A stretch of 64,000 nucleotides of DNA, taken from Candidatus Gastranaerophilales bacterium (lineage in GTDB: Bacteria > Cyanobacteriota > Vampirovibrionia > Gastranaerophilales > Gastranaerophilaceae). A model generated the notes under the pieces. The model made no database searches. It saw nothing but the letters and a program-made list of their open reading frames with translations, and was not told the DNA's origin. A program made the position numbers and the translations under genes. Below, in pieces: positions 35,520 to 44,967 of the stretch (position 1 is the first letter of the stretch; every line of letters begins with the position of its first letter). Where the stretch lies: assembly GCA_944325595.1 (NCBI GenBank), contig CALVAQ010000006.1:52227-116226 (forward strand), in the 5' to 3' direction.

Positions 35520-36032
35520 ATGAAAAGAATAATTGTCTTAATTTTTATATTGGTCCTGTGGATTCCCTGTGCAAACGATATCTCGGATGCGATGACACTG
35601 AAAACGGGAATTTCTCTGTCTGACAAAGTACCGAAAGGATTTTTCGGAAGCTGGAAAATCACATCTGTAATGACCTACAGCAACAATCCAAAAATTTTTA
35701 ATGAAGTAACTACGGATTATTGGAACTTATCAAAAACGGGCGACGTCATTACATTATCAAATCCTGTTTCGGGGGCAGAAGCCTCCGTAACTGTTGAGGA
35801 AGTTCAGGGCAGCAAAATCAAATTCACACATGTTACAGAAGGCAAAGCAGCAAAAATGACCGAAACGCCTACTTTAACTTTGAACGGTGAAAATTTTTCA
35901 GGAACTGATAGAATAGTAATAGAAAAATACAAATACGGAAAAAAAATCAGCGAAGACATTGTTGAATACAAAATCACAGCGGAGAAAATGTATGGAAACT
36001 CTGCACAATCAATCTTTATGAGCGGAAATTAA
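35520..36032 (+). CDS. Secreted hypothetical protein (170 aa)
   Basis: Signal peptide MKRIIVLIFILVLWIPCANDISDA; the Cys near the cleavage site is not followed by a standard lipobox. The mature part has a GSWKITSV motif and alternating beta segments (TEGKAAKMTETPTL region), as in small lipocalin-like or beta-sandwich periplasmic proteins. I do not recognise a family. It sits 23 bases before trxB on the same strand and may be co-transcribed. No clear ribosome binding site precedes the ATG. Confidence 0.6.
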   Translation: MKRIIVLIFILVLWIPCANDISDAMTLKTGISLSDKVPKGFFGSWKITSVMTYSNNPKIFNEVTTDYWNLSKTGDVITLSNPVSGAEASVTVEEVQGSKIKFTHVTEGKAAKMTETPTLTLNGENFSGTDRIVIEKYKYGKKISEDIVEYKITAEKMYGNSAQSIFMSGN

Positions 36033-36055
36033 GAAGTAAATCAAGAGAGAAGATT

Positions 36056-37003
36056 ATGAGTGAAAAGAAAAAACTACAATATGATGTTTTAATACTGGGC
36101 GGCGGACCGGCAGGACTTTCCGCTGCTATATATGCCGCCAGAGGTGCGGCAAAAACAGCGATTATAGACATTTCGATGTTCGGAGGACAGCCGTCAAATT
36201 ATCTGGAACTTGAAAACTATCCAGGATTCGGAAAAATCGGCGGATATGACATGATGGAAAAGTTTGAAGAACATGCCGGAATGTTTGATATAGATAAGTA
36301 TCCGATGCAGGAGATTGAAAAAATCGACCTTGTATCTGCATCCAAAATCATTGAAACAAAAGAAAATATATTTGAATCAAAAACAGTAATCATCGCAACG
36401 GGAGCACAGGCAAAAAAACTCGGAATAAAAGGAGAAAAAGAATTCACTGGCAGAGGCGTAAGCTACTGTGCGGTGTGCGACGGGGCATTTTATAAAGATA
36501 AAATCATTGCCGTCATCGGCGGCGGCAACGCAGCGGTAGAGGAAGGCTGCTATCTCACAAAATTTGCAAAAAAAGTCTATATAATCCATAGAAGAGACAC
36601 CCTGAGAGCCGACAAAATCGAACAGGAAAGAGCTTTTAAAAATGAAAAAGTTGAATTCATATTTGACACGATTCCTCTTGAAATTCAAGGCACAGACAGT
36701 GTTGAAAATCTTGTGATAAAAAATGTAAAAACTAATGAAATATCAAACCTGAAAGCAGACGGCGTTTTTCCGTACATCGGATTTTCTCCGAATGTTGACT
36801 ATATAAACGCACAACTTCAGCAAAACGAGGCAGGGTTTATCATAACTGATGAAACAATGCAAACCTCGGTGCAGGGCGTATTTGCAATCGGAGATGTAAG
36901 AACAACACCGCTCAGACAGGTAATCACTGCTGCCGCTGACGGCGCAATAGCAGGATGCTATGCCGTGAAATATCTGGAAGCGGAAGAGAAAGCAAGTGTA
37001 TAG
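36056..37003 (+). CDS. trxB: Thioredoxin reductase
   Basis: 315 residues: FAD-binding GGGPAGLSAAIYAAR near residue 16, redox-active pair in CAVCDGAF (Cys138 and Cys141), NADPH-binding GGGNAAVEEG near residue 158, and the closing IGDVRTTPLRQVITAAADGA. It reduces thioredoxin with NADPH in the cytoplasm. The length and motif order are those of low-molecular-weight bacterial TrxB. No thioredoxin gene is adjacent. It follows a small secreted protein gene. Confidence 0.96.
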   Translation: MSEKKKLQYDVLILGGGPAGLSAAIYAARGAAKTAIIDISMFGGQPSNYLELENYPGFGKIGGYDMMEKFEEHAGMFDIDKYPMQEIEKIDLVSASKIIETKENIFESKTVIIATGAQAKKLGIKGEKEFTGRGVSYCAVCDGAFYKDKIIAVIGGGNAAVEEGCYLTKFAKKVYIIHRRDTLRADKIEQERAFKNEKVEFIFDTIPLEIQGTDSVENLVIKNVKTNEISNLKADGVFPYIGFSPNVDYINAQLQQNEAGFIITDETMQTSVQGVFAIGDVRTTPLRQVITAAADGAIAGCYAVKYLEAEEKASV

Positions 37004-37064
37004 TTTTATTTCTATTAATCAATTACTATAAAGCTAATCTAGTGTGACAGCCGCTTCGAGCCAT

Positions 37065-37082
37065 CCGCCACTGTGGTGGCGG
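37065..37082. repeat. GC-rich hairpin in the gap after trxB
   Basis: CCGCCAC and GTGGCGG pair around a 4-base loop; a second hairpin pairs TCTGCC (37123-37128) with GGCAGA (37140-37145). The stretch is far richer in G/C than the genes beside it and looks like a dispersed palindromic repeat. The reading frame across it (37044-37277) is not a credible gene. Confidence 0.5.
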
Positions 37083-37269
37083 GGGGTTGGTATCATTGCT
37101 CATCTTTGTCTTCTTTTGCCACTCTGCCGAACAAAAACTGGCAGAATGTCAGGTTTTATTAGAGACTTTGACTTTGTGCAAAATGTCTTCACATATAGTG
37201 AACAAATGACACGCAAAAAATTCTCTCATGTCATTTCATTACTTATCACAAATTCTTCTCGGACTAATT

Positions 37270-37908
37270 CTATTTAAATAAAATATTATAATATTTTTCT
37301 AAGATTTCTTTTTGATTATCATTAGGTGTTATTTTTCTTAGATGTTCAAATACAGGTATAATTATTTTATTTTCAGGATTTACATACCACATTTCATTGG
37401 AACGAGAGATTTTATCATCAGTAAGTCCGGCTTTTGTTAATTTTTGAAAATCTTTAAAAGCCGCTAACCTATCTTCTTTTGATATATTTTTTATACCAAA
37501 CTTCCACAAAGGAATAAGATTTCCTTTTTCTGTTCCAGGAATATTTGTAATAATATACACAGTTCCGTCTTTATTAATTGTATCAATATACTTTTGCGTA
37601 ATATTCAAGTTTAATTTATCCAATACCTTTAATTTATTAGAATAGTCCATTCCATTTTTTTCTAATAATTCTAAAATATGAAAATCTTTATACTTATACA
37701 AATTTCCACTGACTTGTTCTAACTCACCTGTCTTTATCAATGTCATTATGTATTCGGTTACAGTATCAATGTCATTTGTTTTTATTATTTTAACAATATC
37801 ACTCATAAAATCATCATATTTTATTTCTGAGACCATAGATTGCTCTCCTTGTCTTTGCATAGAATTAAAATGTTTAATTGATAATTTATTTATATAGTTA
37901 GGTTTCAT
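37270..37908 (-). CDS. Hypothetical protein downstream of the large toxin-like gene, candidate immunity protein
   Basis: 212 residues without signal or membrane segment. It is highly charged and AT-rich in codon use. I recognise no family. Segments such as YIITNIPGTEKGNLIPLWKFG and MWYVNPENKIIIPVFEHL suggest a mixed alpha/beta domain in the second half; the first half is helical. The start has a GGAGAT site. It begins 45 bases after the stop of the 1642-residue gene on the same strand. That spacing, the small size and the lack of homology make it a candidate immunity protein. An effector of its own, or a second half of the same system, is also possible. Confidence 0.6.
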   Translation of the reverse strand: MKPNYINKLSIKHFNSMQRQGEQSMVSEIKYDDFMSDIVKIIKTNDIDTVTEYIMTLIKTGELEQVSGNLYKYKDFHILELLEKNGMDYSNKLKVLDKLNLNITQKYIDTINKDGTVYIITNIPGTEKGNLIPLWKFGIKNISKEDRLAAFKDFQKLTKAGLTDDKISRSNEMWYVNPENKIIIPVFEHLRKITPNDNQKEILEKYYNILFK

Positions 37909-37952
37909 AAAATCTCCTATTACATTATAACATATGAACTTTTAACATCTTA

Positions 37953-40900
37953 TCAAGGATTATTTTTTATATAATCCCTTAATATATCTCCTATTTCATT
38001 AACTGAGGAATTGGTTTTGTTTGCCGTATTAGATTTAGAATTATTCAAATTTATTAAGTTAAAATATCCGCCCAAACCAGAACTATTATCCGGTGTCATA
38101 TATTGAAAACCTGTACACAGCGCACTATCTTCAAATCCTTTGTCACCAATAATTTTATTTAGCACTCTGTATTCCTCTGGACTCAACATACCTACAAAAT
38201 CGTTGTATTTAGTTGTTTGAGAACCATCATAAACAAGGAAATCAGTTCCAACTCTGGAACAATCCTGTATTTTATTATAAATATTATATTTACCATTATC
38301 AGCACAAGTTATAGGTGTAAATAATATATTTACATCCTTTTGATTTGATAAACAGTTTTCATAGTGAAATCTTTCAGTTAGCATTGATTTTCCAGAACCT
38401 ACAATGTCATCCAGCAATACCAATACTTTTCCATCTAAATTCACATTACGCTCTGTACCGTTATAAAGAAGTATTTTGCTTGGATCAATGTCGTTTATTT
38501 TGGCATATTGCAAACATACCAAATCAAAACTTTTTTCTGATTCAGGATAGATATATACAACATCATCCATTGTTTTACCGAGTTGTAATACGTGCTGCTC
38601 TATTGCATCATGTTTTGTTTTTAATAATTCTGAAAAAGAATCAGGAGAATATACTTTTGCCATATAATCATAATATTTTGCAATTACACTACTTGCCATT
38701 ACCTTTTCAGACTCAGTTAATCCTGTTGATTTTTCGACAACTAATGATATAACTTTTTGAATATAGTCTGCATTTGGCATATTGGATTTTATTTGATTAG
38801 CAATACTTTGGGGTGTCGCTGCTTCTTTTACAGAAATTGTTTTCACAAATGTCTCTGCAAAATCGTCTCCTTGGACTATATTTTTAAATACATTATTCAA
38901 TCTTTGCTTAATATCACCTTGTATAACAGCATCTAGCGTTTTTCCTGACTTTATTTGTTCAACTACAGCTTCTGTCATTGCACTTAAGTTTTGACCGCCA
39001 TCTAACATAGTATAAGAATAATAATTTTCGCCAATTTTTAAATTTGTACCATCTAATTCAACAAGAACTATTTTACCATCCTGCACTTTTTGACAAAACG
39101 CTTGTAAATCTGTAGATTCAAGGTTTTCCAGATATTTAATAGCTGCATCATCTAGAACAAAAGCTTCATTACCGAATTCATTTTTTAATTGTAATTGTTG
39201 TTTTTTCTGTAAATAATTTAATGAAGAATTGGTAGAAATACCACTTTCCTTATAAAATCCGGATATACCTAACTTGTCTAGCTCGCCAGATAAATTATTT
39301 AATCTTTTGATGCTGCCAAACTGTGTTAGTCTAGACATTATTTCCAGAACAAAGTTCTCCGGCACTTGCATTTTCTGGCTGACCGCAGAAGCAATATCCG
39401 AAATTTGCTTTTCGCTTAGAATACCCATTTCCTGTTCTAAACGTGTTTGAATTTCTTTGCAGACACCGGGTATATCATTTTCATATTTTGGATCATTAAA
39501 ATTGATTTTACGATTTTGAAATCTATTATAAGAGAATTCATTGCCTTCTTTTATCTTTATTTCAATATCTATCTTATCAGAATTTATAAGTTTTTTAGAG
39601 TAATAGTCAAAAGTTTCATCAGAAATATTTAGTCCCTGTACTTTATATTTTTCTTGTAATTCTTTTAACGATTCTGTTGATTTACAACCTTTAATTTCTG
39701 ATAAAATAATACCGTATAGTTGAGTATTATAAATTTCATCGGAAACAACAATACCTTTTGATTCATATAAGTTTTTAAAATTGTTTAAATCTTCTATTGA
39801 TTTACATTTTTTAATTTCATTATCTATAATTACTTTTTGTTGATAATCATAAAGTTCATCAGAAAAATTTATTCCTTTTTGTAAATAATTATCTTTAAAT
39901 ACGTTTAAATCATCCAGTGTTTCACAAGTAAACAGCTCCATTTTTATAATTTTAGTCAGCTGGTTATTATACATATTCTCAGAGAAAGGTATTCCCCTTG
40001 AAATATAATCATTTTTTACTTGATTAAGTTGCTCTATAGTTTTGCACTGCACTACATCATTAAAGATTATTCTATTAAGTCCTTTTTTAAAGTAATACTC
40101 TGGTAATGTATAGCCCCTTGATGCATAGTTTTCTTTAAGTTCTATTAGCTCTTCTGCACTTTTACAATTTAAAAATTCATCATCAAGATTTACATAAAAT
40201 ATTGATGAATCTGATATATTTGTCGGATATTCAAATTGATTCAACTTTCTAGTTGTAACATTTCCGGAATTTTTATCAGTAGTAGTTACAATACCTTTTT
40301 TATAATCTGTTTCTATAATTTGATTATTATCTATTGTTGTCTTTGATAATAATTTGTTATAAATATCCAATTTTTCGATTAAATTCGCTTCAAGCGCATT
40401 ATCTGATTCATAAGATAATTTTTCAGTTGTAAAAAAATCCTTTATTTTTATAGGTCTATTTAGAGCATCTACTATGATTTCAGTACCGTACTTTGTTTTA
40501 ATGCGATATCCGATACCCTCTATTTCAGAACAACTAGTAACAATATATTCAATACCGGATAACACTATTTTCTGAGGATTAATCAAACTAGCTTTGCTTA
40601 AACCAGCTATATCTATATTATTAGCAGTTTTATTCTTAAATTCTGCATCTGTATCAATGTTTGCTTTTGTTCTGGCAACAACAGGTGTTTCCTTTTCAGC
40701 TTCAATCTTAACAGGTTCTTCTTGTGTTTTGATTTCTGTTTCAGCATCTATATTTCGGACTGCTTCATCTAACGGCTTATTTGTCTCTGCATCAGGAGTA
40801 TCTGCTGTTTTTTGTTCTCTTTTTGCAAATATATTTTCATCATCATTTATTCTGCTCATTGCTTGGTCTATTACTTTTTTGGTTGTCTTTTCAGCAGGCT

Positions 40901-42881
40901 TCTGTTCAGGTACCACCGTATCATCCGTTTTGGGCATAGGTGTATCTGTTTCTACAGGCTTTTGTTCAGAAATCTCTTGTGCGCTATTTTTCGCACCAAT
41001 AGGTATAACATTGCCTTCCGGTGACACCATTTCATAGCCTGTTTTTGTTTGTCTGACTTTATAGCCGTCCAAGCCGGCATCTTTTAATGCACTCTGAAAA
41101 GCTTTTAACGTCGCTTTATTGGCGCTTCCGCCGACCAGCATTGACATAAACTTGTTCAAAACCCGTGCCTGTGTTTCGCCTTGTGCATTCCCTTTGAGTG
41201 CTTCGAGCATATCTCCGTCTGTCATAAGGTTTGTAAAGAAGGTATCCGCCGAAACTTCTGTTGCCATACCAAGACCTTTTACGGACTTATTAAAGGCTTT
41301 TTCAAGTATTTTTGGCATTGTAGTTGAAACAGAAGATGAAGCTGCTTTTTGGACCATTTCACCCATTGGTCCTGAAACAAACGCACCAAAGAAAGCATAA
41401 GGTGCCATATTGAGCATACTTTGCATGATTTCTTCAGATTTGTCAGGGGTAAGACCTGTTCTGCTGCCTGCAGCATTTCCTGTCTGCAAAGCACCGTCTA
41501 TAACTACACCAAAGGTTGTCATTCCTGTTTTTACTATATATTGTGCGGCTGTTGTTCCAACTTTAGTTGTGAGTTTTGCTGCACTGCCTGCTACAAGATT
41601 TGAACCGCCAAGTATTATTGTTGCTGCAACATCTGCGGTCATTCTTAAGAAAGCAGAACCTTGTTGTTGGTTCATTACCCAAGCATCTGTGAGTTCTTTA
41701 GCGTTTTCTCCTCCAAATGTATTTGAAAAGGCTGTTTCATAATCAGTTTTATATTCATCAAACGTTCTGCCGTTCAATTTTTCATCATATGCTTTTTTAG
41801 CTTCATTCTGAAGATTTTCAAGAATATCAACAAAATTATTTTCAAAGTCATCTTTTGATGATATATTTTGAGCAACAGAAGCCATGAACTGTTCTTTCAG
41901 TTCTTCATTACCCTGACAGAACTCATCGACTATTTGAGCAAATTTTGCATCAGAGGAAATTTCAGGATAGGCTGACGGAATAATCATTGCGCCTGCTGCT
42001 TTTTGTGCATCAAGGGCTTTTTCTTTGCTATAAATATTTTTCAGTTCTTTTATACTTTTTTCAAGCTGGTCATATTTATTTTTGTATGCGAGGGCAATCA
42101 TGTATTCTTCAGATTTTGCTTTAAAATCTTTGACTTTTGCTGCATCAAATTCTACTCCCCTATATTTTTCGAAGTTAAATTCAAATGATAATTTATCTTT
42201 TGCATTATATATGTTCTGAGCATCTGAATATGTTTTGGTTATTATTTCCTCCAATTCGGGAAGCGAAATTACGTTTTTGTCACTTAAAATATTTGCATAT
42301 GGTTTGAGGATTTGCCAGTATGCATCGAGTGGTCCCATATCTGATGTATAGCTTAAATAAGAGGTTCTTGCGCTTTTTGCCGAGTCAAAGAGATATTCTC
42401 TTGCATACTCAGCCATATTGTATTCCTCCTGTGCGACAGTCATTGGATCAATTGTGTCTTGTAGTTTATCGGATTTTTCCTCTGGTACATAGGTTGATAA
42501 ATAATTACGCTCCAGTTGTATTCCATCATATGGATTTACAAAAGCGTCAGGGGTAAAAAGGCTGCCGGAGCTGGTTACAGATGCAGCAGAAAATTTAGTC
42601 ATTGAATTTTGGGTATTGGAAGAAGGCACAGTTCCTTGCGAAGAAAAGTTTTGTGTACCAAAAAGAGGGATTGAAGGATTAGAATAATTTGAAGCTCCTG
42701 ATGAGCTTGTCCCTGTGGTAAAGAAATTCTGAGTTCCGGAAAGCAGTCTAGACAACTCGGCATTGAGTTGTTCATCACTCAAAGCTTCAAGATCTGCTTT
42801 AAGTTTTGCAGAATCCGTATAACCATTAAGCGAGTATATAGACACTATTTGGGCTATTATTTCTGTTCTTCCGACTGCCAT
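37953..42881 (-). CDS. Giant multidomain protein with C-terminal phosphoribosyltransferase-like domain, candidate polymorphic toxin
   Basis: 1642 residues with no classic signal peptide. Order: a short helical N-terminal region (about 1-55), a Ser/Thr/Asn-rich low-complexity stretch (about 50-115), and helical coils (to about 390). A small-residue-rich, possibly membrane-inserting section with Gly and Ala follows (about 395-560). Next come a disordered Glu/Thr/Lys/Pro linker (about 640-770), five exact-length 40-residue repeats (about 900-1095), and further alpha/beta domains. Near residue 1486 is VLVLLDDIVGSGKSM, which has the PRPP-loop pattern of phosphoribosyltransferases. Near residue 1594 is YMTPDNS, a motif I associate with PRTase-like domains in conflict systems. 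Base composition becomes more A/T-rich in the C-terminal half, as expected for a swapped toxin tip. Function is unproven. Confidence 0.7.
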   Translation of the reverse strand: MAVGRTEIIAQIVSIYSLNGYTDSAKLKADLEALSDEQLNAELSRLLSGTQNFFTTGTSSSGASNYSNPSIPLFGTQNFSSQGTVPSSNTQNSMTKFSAASVTSSGSLFTPDAFVNPYDGIQLERNYLSTYVPEEKSDKLQDTIDPMTVAQEEYNMAEYAREYLFDSAKSARTSYLSYTSDMGPLDAYWQILKPYANILSDKNVISLPELEEIITKTYSDAQNIYNAKDKLSFEFNFEKYRGVEFDAAKVKDFKAKSEEYMIALAYKNKYDQLEKSIKELKNIYSKEKALDAQKAAGAMIIPSAYPEISSDAKFAQIVDEFCQGNEELKEQFMASVAQNISSKDDFENNFVDILENLQNEAKKAYDEKLNGRTFDEYKTDYETAFSNTFGGENAKELTDAWVMNQQQGSAFLRMTADVAATIILGGSNLVAGSAAKLTTKVGTTAAQYIVKTGMTTFGVVIDGALQTGNAAGSRTGLTPDKSEEIMQSMLNMAPYAFFGAFVSGPMGEMVQKAASSSVSTTMPKILEKAFNKSVKGLGMATEVSADTFFTNLMTDGDMLEALKGNAQGETQARVLNKFMSMLVGGSANKATLKAFQSALKDAGLDGYKVRQTKTGYEMVSPEGNVIPIGAKNSAQEISEQKPVETDTPMPKTDDTVVPEQKPAEKTTKKVIDQAMSRINDDENIFAKREQKTADTPDAETNKPLDEAVRNIDAETEIKTQEEPVKIEAEKETPVVARTKANIDTDAEFKNKTANNIDIAGLSKASLINPQKIVLSGIEYIVTSCSEIEGIGYRIKTKYGTEIIVDALNRPIKIKDFFTTEKLSYESDNALEANLIEKLDIYNKLLSKTTIDNNQIIETDYKKGIVTTTDKNSGNVTTRKLNQFEYPTNISDSSIFYVNLDDEFLNCKSAEELIELKENYASRGYTLPEYYFKKGLNRIIFNDVVQCKTIEQLNQVKNDYISRGIPFSENMYNNQLTKIIKMELFTCETLDDLNVFKDNYLQKGINFSDELYDYQQKVIIDNEIKKCKSIEDLNNFKNLYESKGIVVSDEIYNTQLYGIILSEIKGCKSTESLKELQEKYKVQGLNISDETFDYYSKKLINSDKIDIEIKIKEGNEFSYNRFQNRKINFNDPKYENDIPGVCKEIQTRLEQEMGILSEKQISDIASAVSQKMQVPENFVLEIMSRLTQFGSIKRLNNLSGELDKLGISGFYKESGISTNSSLNYLQKKQQLQLKNEFGNEAFVLDDAAIKYLENLESTDLQAFCQKVQDGKIVLVELDGTNLKIGENYYSYTMLDGGQNLSAMTEAVVEQIKSGKTLDAVIQGDIKQRLNNVFKNIVQGDDFAETFVKTISVKEAATPQSIANQIKSNMPNADYIQKVISLVVEKSTGLTESEKVMASSVIAKYYDYMAKVYSPDSFSELLKTKHDAIEQHVLQLGKTMDDVVYIYPESEKSFDLVCLQYAKINDIDPSKILLYNGTERNVNLDGKVLVLLDDIVGSGKSMLTERFHYENCLSNQKDVNILFTPITCADNGKYNIYNKIQDCSRVGTDFLVYDGSQTTKYNDFVGMLSPEEYRVLNKIIGDKGFEDSALCTGFQYMTPDNSSGLGGYFNLINLNNSKSNTANKTNSSVNEIGDILRDYIKNNP

Positions 42882-43091
42882 TTCAATCCCTGATCTGTAC
42901 CTATATACTTTATCGGCATATATCCTATATTCTTAAGGCATTTTAGCTTCCATAATGCAACGAAGTTAAGCAGTATCATTGGCTTTTCGGTATTTGTAAA
43001 GATTTTTTAAAATTGAAAATCACAAAAAACTCACGACAATTAACTAATGTAAAAGATTAGTCATAATATCGATTTATTGTAAAATATAGTT

Positions 43092-44966
43092 ATGATGAAA
43101 AAATTTTGGCTAATATTTTTCATATTCATAACAACTTTATTTAGCAGCGTACACGCCGAAGAAGCATTAAAGATAAATTCCATACATTTCGACAACTCGG
43201 ACAATGTAATCTTTCTTTCTTCCGTAAATAAAGTTCAATACATAAATCTCAAGTCAATGAAACTGTCCAACCCTGACAGAATTTCTATCGACATTGACAA
43301 CGCCATTTTGACACGTCCAAACAGCAGCTGGGACTTTAAAAATAGTGCAATTACACAGGTCAAGCTCTCTCAGTTTACAACAAACCCCAATGTTGTCAGG
43401 ATGGTCATTACTTACAACAAAAAATTCAATGTAAACAAGCTAAAAATATACCGTATAGACAACAATCTGATAATCTCATACAACAAAAATCTATACACAC
43501 AGAATTTTTTCTCTAACGTCTACGATGATGAATCATCTGTAGAAAACTATTACGAATACACCGCATTTGAAGAAGAGACAAAGCCAGCAGCAGCTCAAAA
43601 TCCAAATCTTGTAAAGACACCCGAAGCAATTGAAGTTCAAAAAGCATTCAACGCTAAAGGGGAACTCGTAAAAAAAGAAAACTCTCAGATACAAACGGCA
43701 GCCAAAAGAGCAGACAAACTCAAATCAAGATTCTGCGCACACAGAATTGATGTAAAAAGAGGTAATGCACTTATTCGTGGTATCGGAGAAATTGCAATAG
43801 AAAAAGCATTTACTCTCTCCAACCCTTCAAGGCTGGTGTTTGATATGCCGAACACTTACGTTTCTCCTGAAATAAGAAACAAAGAATACGTTTTGTCAGA
43901 AAACGAAACAATAAAAATAGGTCAAAACGAACCTACAAAAGCCCGTATTGTTGTCACAGGCGGAGACCCGAACAAATTCAGACCAATTTATTCATATGAC
44001 AGGCAGAGCATCTTTCTGGCACATGAAGACAGAATACTGGGTATGAAACTATATGACAGAACTGCGGCTATTTACACCTACAGCGCAAAAAAGATAAGTG
44101 ATACTACTGATGTACTGCAGTTTTTGTTTACAGAACCGGTAATTCATTCAATAAAACGATTTGATGACAAAGTTGAAATAAATCTCTACAATTCATCAGG
44201 GTTTGACCATGCTGCATATCAGAAAAATTTGAGTTCGGAAGTTCTTTCAAAACTCAGAACGGACAAACTTCCGTATTCGGGGATAAAACTCATAATTCCT
44301 ATAAAAAAATCCACAATTGTTGATTACAAAGAAAGCTTTGACAATAAGCAGCTCAGGCTTACACTGACTACGCCGAAAGAAACCGAGATAAAAACAACAA
44401 AACCGATACCCGCAATAATTAAAAAGAATCCAAATGTCAGAACAATAATCGTAGATGCGGGACACGGCGGCTCGGATGTCGGAGCAACACGAGAAAACAT
44501 ATACGAAAAAGACATAACTCTCGATATTGCAAAGCGGCTTGAAAAAATTCTCGACAAAAAAGGCTACAATGTTGTTATGACCCGTTCGAATGACAAATAC
44601 GTTTCTTTGCAGGAAAGAGTCGAAATTACAGACAAAAACGAAGCTGATTTGTTCGTAAGTGTACACGTAAACTCCAGCGTAACACCGGAAGGCAACGGAC
44701 TTGAGACACACTATTACACGCCGCAGTCATACGAGTTTGCGCAAATTGTACACAAAGAATTTGCCTCTGCTATAGATTCTAAAGACAGAGGATTGTTTAA
44801 GTCAAAATTTTATGTTATTAATCACACACAATGTCCCTCAATTCTTGTCGAAACAGGATTTATTTCTAATCCGGAAGAAAGAAAAGAATTGATGACAAAC
44901 CAAAGAAGACAAAAAACAGCCGAAGCGATTGCTAAAGGTATAGTCAAGTATCTGGATAAAAATTAA
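43092..44966 (+). CDS. N-acetylmuramoyl-L-alanine amidase with AMIN domains
   Basis: 624 residues: signal peptide (MMKKFWLIFFIFITTLFSSVHA), two AMIN-like domains (about 25-130 and 230-330) that bind peptidoglycan at the septum, then an Amidase_3 domain (about 450-622). Zn ligands lie in VDAGHGG, in the Glu of NIYEKD and in SVHVNSS; the catalytic Glu is in LVETGF. It cleaves the amide bond between MurNAc and the peptide stem during cell separation. AMIN-amidase fusions are common in Cyanobacteria. It is followed 1 base later by murI. Confidence 0.93.
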   Translation: MMKKFWLIFFIFITTLFSSVHAEEALKINSIHFDNSDNVIFLSSVNKVQYINLKSMKLSNPDRISIDIDNAILTRPNSSWDFKNSAITQVKLSQFTTNPNVVRMVITYNKKFNVNKLKIYRIDNNLIISYNKNLYTQNFFSNVYDDESSVENYYEYTAFEEETKPAAAQNPNLVKTPEAIEVQKAFNAKGELVKKENSQIQTAAKRADKLKSRFCAHRIDVKRGNALIRGIGEIAIEKAFTLSNPSRLVFDMPNTYVSPEIRNKEYVLSENETIKIGQNEPTKARIVVTGGDPNKFRPIYSYDRQSIFLAHEDRILGMKLYDRTAAIYTYSAKKISDTTDVLQFLFTEPVIHSIKRFDDKVEINLYNSSGFDHAAYQKNLSSEVLSKLRTDKLPYSGIKLIIPIKKSTIVDYKESFDNKQLRLTLTTPKETEIKTTKPIPAIIKKNPNVRTIIVDAGHGGSDVGATRENIYEKDITLDIAKRLEKILDKKGYNVVMTRSNDKYVSLQERVEITDKNEADLFVSVHVNSSVTPEGNGLETHYYTPQSYEFAQIVHKEFASAIDSKDRGLFKSKFYVINHTQCPSILVETGFISNPEERKELMTNQRRQKTAEAIAKGIVKYLDKN

Positions 44967-44967
44967 G

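Noticed and set aside
37044..37277. 77-codon plus-strand frame containing SSHPPLWWRG
   Set aside because: It crosses two hairpins and overlaps the end of the minus-strand gene. The word comes from a palindromic repeat, not from a protein family.
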